64,000 nt of DNA, taken from Cherax quadricarinatus (Eukaryota; Arthropoda; Malacostraca; Decapoda; Parastacidae). The stretch spans positions 30,318,381 to 30,382,380 of the forward strand of contig NC_091325.1 of assembly GCF_038502225.1 (NCBI RefSeq), given 5' to 3'. Position numbers and translations under genes: made by a program. This document shows positions 58,725 through 64,000 of this stretch, piece after piece; positions within the stretch are counted from its first letter, which is position 1, and every line of letters begins with the position of its first letter. The notes beneath the pieces were generated by a model. That model did no database searches. It had not been told where the DNA came from and saw nothing but the letters and a program-made list of their open reading frames with translations.

Positions 58725-59722
58725 CTATAATGATTTAATCTGAACTTCACATTCCGCAGCACTGTGACAAATCTTGGACACAAGCTGTGAGAACAAACAT
58801 ATTGCCTAAGAGCTACATGTTGTCTTTCAGTCGGTAAGGGACTATTAGCATTTCGTAAAAGATGCAACATTAACTCGACTGACGATATTCACTGACTGCT
58901 CAAAGGTAACTGAGACATAATTTCAGAGAATTTACACAAGGACATAGAAACAAGGAATAATAACAGAAAGTATACAACATAATTTAGCTTAATAGAAAGC
59001 AAAGATGGATAAGTAATTCTGCATAAGTAAATACAATTTTATAAGACACAATGACCGAGAAATGAAAACTCACTGAAATTTACTTGGCAGACAAGGAAAT
59101 ATGGTGAAAAATATAAGAAATATGACTGTAATCTGAATTAATTCAAAAGTGAGCTTTCCTGACTCTCAGTTCAATAAGGAAATTTGATAAAAGTGTAAAT
59201 CAACGAACAAGTATAAAATAAAATCACTAAATTATATGTAAATGGAAATAAACTGGCAAACAAAATGTTTTAAAAATAGCACTAAACAAATGAATATTCA
59301 ATAATAACGCAACTAATTGAATATATTGCAATACTGAAAAGATTTCACTGAATTATAATTTATCACGCTTTAAGAAATGATTAATTACTGCACAAAATAT
59401 GGTACAAAATAGCACTATAAAAATTTATGAAAGGAAAACAATCACTGCATAATGAGTTGCACAAACGTCATTTGCAGAATTAGTCAATTAATCAATAAAA
59501 ATTGCACACAGAAAATATAGCTTAGAAAAATAGTCAAAATATCAAGAAATGTCTGTGTTGAACACTAACTCTTAATTTTAAATTAGGCAAAATAATTACT
59601 CAAAACAGAGCAATAACAACAATTTTACTTAAAAAAATTACACTAAGAGTGAATTTGTTCAAAGAAATGTCAATAATATGAATGAAAAAAAAGACGCAAT
59701 ATACGGAAGTGGAATTTTTAAC
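58725..59722. other. AT-rich sequence, nothing recognised
   Basis: About 1 kb of strongly AT-rich sequence with many stops in all frames. Confidence 0.5.
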
Positions 59723-59723
59723 A

Positions 59724-60845
59724 CTCACAAAGTTGCAGGGACACACAAAGTTGCAGGGACACACAAAGTTGCAGGGACACACAAAGTTGCAGGGACACAC
59801 AGTGTTGCAGGGACACACAAATTTGCAGGGACACACAAAGTTGCAGGGACACACAATGTTGCAGAGACACACAAAGTTGCATGGACACACAAAGTTGCAG
59901 GGACACACAAAGTTGCAGGGACACACAATGTTGCAGAGACACACAAAGTTGCAGGGACACACAAAGTTGCAGGGACACACAAAGTTGCAGGGACACACAA
60001 AGTTGCAGGGACACACAAAGTTGCAGGGACACACAAAGTTGCAGGGACACACAAAGTTGCAGGGACACACAAAGTTGCAGGGACACACAATGTTGCAGAG
60101 ACACACAAAGTTGCATGGACACACAAAGTTGCAGGGACACACAAAGTTGCAGGGACACACAATGTTGCAGGGACACACAAAGTTGCAGGGACACACAAAG
60201 TTGCAGGGACACACAAAGTTGCAGGGACACACAAAGTTGCAGGGACACACAAAGTTGCAGGGACACACAAAGTTGCAGGGACACAATGTTGCAGGGACAC
60301 ACAAAGTTGCAGGGACACACAATGTTGCAGAGACACACAAAGTTGCATGAACACACAAAGTTGCAGGGACACACTAAGTTGCAGGGACACACAATGTTGC
60401 AGAGACACACAAAGTTGCATGGACACACAATGTTGCAGGGACACACAAAGTTGCAGGGACACACAATGTTGCAGGGACACACAATGTTGCAGGGACACAC
60501 AAAGTTGCAGGGACACACAAAGTTGCAGGGACACACAAAGTTGTAGGGACACACAATGTTGCAGGGACACACAAAGTTGCAGGGACACACAATGTTGCAT
60601 GGACACACAAAGTTACAGGGACACACAAAGTTGTAGGGACACACAAAGTTGCAGAGACACACAAAGTTGCATGAACACACAAAGTTGCAGGGACATACAA
60701 AGTTGTAGGGACACACAAAGTTGCAGAGACACACAAAGTTGCAGGGACACACAATGTTGCAGGGACACACAAAGTTGCAGGGACACACAAAGTTGCAGGG
60801 ACACACAAAGTTGCAGGGACACACAAAGTTGCAGAGACACACTAA
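59724..60845. repeat. 18-bp satellite array, about 62 copies
   Basis: The unit is ACACACAAAGTTGCAGGG. 18 bp is 6 codons, and the unit lacks stops on both strands, so all six frames are open (GTHKVA, CRDTQS and LQGHTK on plus; CPCNFV, VPATLC and VSLQLC on minus). One unit near 60285 is 2 bp short and shifts the frames. Confidence 0.98.
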
Positions 60846-61422
60846 ACATCAAAGGTTCACTCACAGATAAATTCAATGGGTAATGTAAATATTCTGGCAC
60901 TAGACTTGATGTGGCAAAATAAAACAAATATCTGTCTTGGCACAGAAGATATAACACTATATTCTGCGAGAAATGAAGGGAATGAAGCGCTGGTTGACAC
61001 AGAAGAATGGTTCACTCAAAATTTAAATGGTAACACAAGGTAATGCACAGAAAAAAAGTAAGACACAAGAAACTAATATTACACAACACTGAAATACGGA
61101 AGGTATCACAAAACTTTAGAACGCAAATGACACATAAAAGTTTAGAAGGAATAAATGACTGGGAAATGAGCACAATACTGGACACAACAGACAAATAATA
61201 AATTTGTACAGAGAAAGTGGTACTTCAGCTATAGAGAATGGGACAAAAATGAACACAACAAGAACAATAACACGGCACTGGAAATGTTGCAAGTAAAGAG
61301 TGAAAATGAACACTTAGGCTACACTTAAGGTACAAGTCTATGAATAACACAAAGAAATTCACTATAGATATAGAAAAATGTCTCAACACTCGCAAATGTC
61401 TCTGCACGAAGATTAACAGTTT
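60846..61422. other. AT-rich spacer between two arrays
   Basis: About 580 bp with no recognised gene. AACACAACAAGAACAATAAC-type A-rich sequence is present. Confidence 0.5.
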
Positions 61423-64000
61423 GAGAGTAGACTGGTGGTGGTGAAGACGAGGTGACGGCGGACTCAGCAGTTTGAGAGTAGACTGGTGGTGGTGAAGACG
61501 AGGTGACGGCAGACTCAGCAGTTTGAGAGTAGACTGGTGGTGGTGAAGACGAGGTGACGGCGGACTCAGCAGTTTGAGAGTAGACTGGTGGTGGTGAAGA
61601 CGAGGTGACGGAGAACTCAGTAGTTTGAGAGCAGACTGGTGGTGGTGAAGACGAGGTGACGGAGGACTCAGCAGTTTGAGAGTAGACTGGTGGTGGTGAA
61701 GACGAGGTGACGGAGGACTCAGCAGTTTGAGAGTAGACTGGTGGTGGTGAAGATGAGGTGGCGGAGGACTCAGCAGTTTGAGAGCAGACTGGTGGTGGTG
61801 AAGACGAGGTGACGGCGGACTCAGCAGTTTGAGAGTAGACTGGTGGTGGTGAAGACGAGGTGACGGAGGACTCAGCAGTTTGAGAGTAGACTGGTAGTGG
61901 TGAAGACGAGGTGACGGAGAACTCAGCAGTTTGAGAGCAGACTGGTGGTGGTGAAGACGAGGTGACGGAGGACTCAGCAGTTTGAGAGTAGACTGGTGGT
62001 GGTGAAGACGAGGTGACAGAGGACTCAGCAGTTTGAGAGCAGACTGGTGGTGGTGAAGACGAGGTGACGGCGGACTCAGCAGTTTGAGAGTAGACTGGTG
62101 GTGGTGAAGACGAGGTGACGGAGGACTCAGCAGTTTGAGAGTAGACTGGTGGTGGTGAAGACGAGGTGACGGCGGACTCAGCAGTTTGAGAGTAGACTGG
62201 TGGTGGTGAAGACGAGGTGACGGACGACTCAGCAGTTTGAGAGTAGACTGGTGGTGGTGAAGACGAGGTGATGGCGGACTCAGCAGTTTGAGAGTAGACT
62301 GGTGGTAGTGAAGACGAAGTGACGGAGGACTCAGCAGTTTGAGAGTAGACTGGTGGTGGTGAAGACGAGGTGACGGAGGACTCAGCACTTTGAGAGTAGA
62401 CTGGTGATGGTGAAGACGAGTTGACGGTGGACTCAGCAGTTTCTAGAGTAGACTGGTGGTGGTGAAGACGAGGTGACGGAGGACTCAGCAGTTTGAGAGT
62501 AGACTGGTGATGGTAAAGACGAGGTGACGGCAGACTCAGCAGTTTGAGAGTAGACTGGTGGTGGTGAAGACGAGGTGACGGCAGACTCAGCAGTTTGAGA
62601 GTAGACTGGTGGTGGTGAAGACGAGGTGATGGCAGACTCAGCAGTTTGAGAGTAGACTGGTGGTGGTGAAGACGAGGTGACGGCAGACTCAGCAGTTTGA
62701 GAGTAGACTGGTGGTGGTGAAGACGAGGTGATGGCAGACTCAGCAGTTTGAGAGTAGACTGGTGGTGGTGAAGACGAGGTGACGGCGAACTCAGCAGTTT
62801 GAGAGTAGACTGGAGGTGGTGAAGATGAGGTGAAGGAGGACTTAGCAGTTTGAGAGTAGACTGGTGGTGGTGAAGACGAGATGACGGCGGACTCAGCAGT
62901 TTGAGAGTAGACTGGTGGTGGTGAAGACGAGGTGACGGCGGACTCAGCAGTTTGAGAGTAGACTGGTGGTGGTGAAGAGGAGGTGACGGAGGACTCAGCA
63001 GTTTGAGAGTAGACTGGTGGTGGTGAAGACGAGGTGATGGAGGACTCAGCAGTTTGAGAGTAGACTAGTGATGGTGAAGACGAGGTGACGGAGGACTCAG
63101 CAGTTTGAGAGTAGACTGGTGGTGGTGAAGACGAGGTGATGGAGGACTCAGCACTTTGAGAGTAGACTGGTGGTGGTGAAGACGAGTTGATGGAGGACTC
63201 AGCAGTTTTTAGAGTAGACTGGTTGTGGTGAAGACGAGGTGACGGAGGACTCAGCAGTTTGAGAGTAGACTGGTGATGGTGAAGACGAGGTGACGGCAGA
63301 TTCAGCAGTTTGAGAGTAGACTGGCGGTGGTGAAGACGAGGTGACGGCAGACTCAGCAGTTTGAGAGTAGACTGGTGGTGGTGAAGACGAGGTGACGGCA
63401 GACTCAGCAGTTTGAGAGTAGACTGGTGGTGGTGAAGACGAGGTGATGGCAGACTCAGCAGTTTGAGAGTAGATTGGTGGTGGTGAAGACGAGGTGACGG
63501 CAGACTCAGCAGTTTGAGAGTAGACTGGTGGTGGTGAAGACGAGGTGATGGCAGACTCAGCAGTTTGAGAGTAGACTGGTGGTGGTGAAGACGAGGTGAC
63601 GGCAGACTCAGCAGTTTGAGAGTAGACTGGTGGTGGTGAAGACGAGGTGATGGCAGACTCAGCAGTTTGAGAGTAGACTGGTGGTGGTGAAGACGAGGTG
63701 ATGGCAGATTCAGCAGTTTGAGAGTAGACTGGTGGTGGTGAAGACAAGGTGATGGCGGACTCAGAAGTTTGAGAGTAGACTGGTGGTGGTGAAGACGAGG
63801 TGACGGCGAACTCAGCAGTTTGAGAGTAGACTGGTGGTGGTGAAGATGAGGTGACAGAGGACTTAGCAGTTTGAGAGTAGACTGGTGGTGGTGAAGACGA
63901 GATGACGGCGGACTCAGCAGTTTGAGAGTTGACTGGTGGTGGTGAAGACGAGGTGACGGCGGACTCAGCAGTTTGAGAGTAGACTGGTGGTGGTGAAGAC
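61423..64000. repeat. Second 51-bp satellite array, about 50 copies, runs off the window
   Basis: The monomer contains GTAGACTGGTGGTGGTGAAG, then ACGAGGTGACGG and ACTCAGCAGTTTGAGA. It is unrelated in sequence to the array at 44705. On the minus strand it gives 17-residue periodic ORFs (containing SPPPVYSQTAESA or LKLLSPPSPRLHHHQST, 61225-62388 and 63199-63747). Frames change at +1 units near 62441 and 63206. Confidence 0.98.

Noticed and set aside
59600..60957. Cys-rich or His-rich repeat proteins, up to 401 codons
   Set aside because: All six frames are open owing to the 18-bp unit; there is no independent sign of coding.
61225..63747. Ser/Pro-rich mucin-like protein on the minus strand
   Set aside because: It is periodic with the 51-bp satellite and broken by +1 units in the array. 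I cannot exclude a real repetitive exon, but nothing supports one.

Overview
The window is eukaryotic and reads like a decapod crustacean genome, probably a crayfish or lobster relative. This is an inference from three things: very dense decayed non-LTR retrotransposons (LINEs), long (TA)n and (GT)n microsatellites, and SINE, MITE and LINE-tail sequences that I recall recurring in decapod genomic data. Only one piece of a conserved host gene is recognisable: the last coding exon of an EH-domain-containing protein (EHD/Past1 family) on the minus strand at 40641-40927. Everything else I can name is a transposable element, satellite DNA or a simple repeat. A 100-N assembly gap lies at 44170-44269.

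Region by region. 1-5640: two copies of one RTE-like LINE in tail-to-tail inverted orientation. The left copy is decayed; the right copy keeps a 976-codon ORF. 5640-8715: a decayed minus-strand LINE whose C-terminal part carries a zinc/restriction-like endonuclease signature. 8750-9950: microsatellites, tRNA-derived SINE heads and a deletion derivative of the RTE-like LINE. 9953-13440: a minus-strand LINE with a (TTGAA)n tail. 13506-15250: a 38-bp satellite. 15462-15849: a TA-embedded MITE. 16000-19880: a minus-strand LINE with ORF1, endonuclease and RT. 21570-25300: a SINE head and a Tx1/L1-like LINE with a CCHC ORF1. 25728-32264: a 6.5-kb I-like LINE (gag-like ORF1, endonuclease, RT, RNase H) with a 12-bp target-site duplication, inserted into a SINE-like repeat. 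33000-37672: SINEs, MITEs, a LINE, the SINE that shares its tail, and a nested repeat with a hammerhead-like motif.

37672-40640: (TA)n, a 27-bp minisatellite, about 1.6 kb of unrecognised sequence and a second LINE deletion derivative. 40641-40927: the EHD exon. 41185-44169: a CR1-like LINE with an intact SGNH-esterase ORF1 and an ORF2 broken by one stop codon and the gap. 44705-47525: a 51-bp satellite. 47715-51607: several truncated LINE copies. 53116-64000: six further tandem arrays (20, 52, 20, 22, 21 and 18 bp) and a second, unrelated 51-bp array that runs off the window end.

The genes do not form a pathway. The interactions visible are between elements: non-autonomous units borrow LINE ends, elements insert into one another, and the tandem arrays are amplified by nested higher-order duplications. 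The many long ORFs in the arrays are best explained by monomers that lack stop codons, not by genes. I found no previously undescribed enzyme system.
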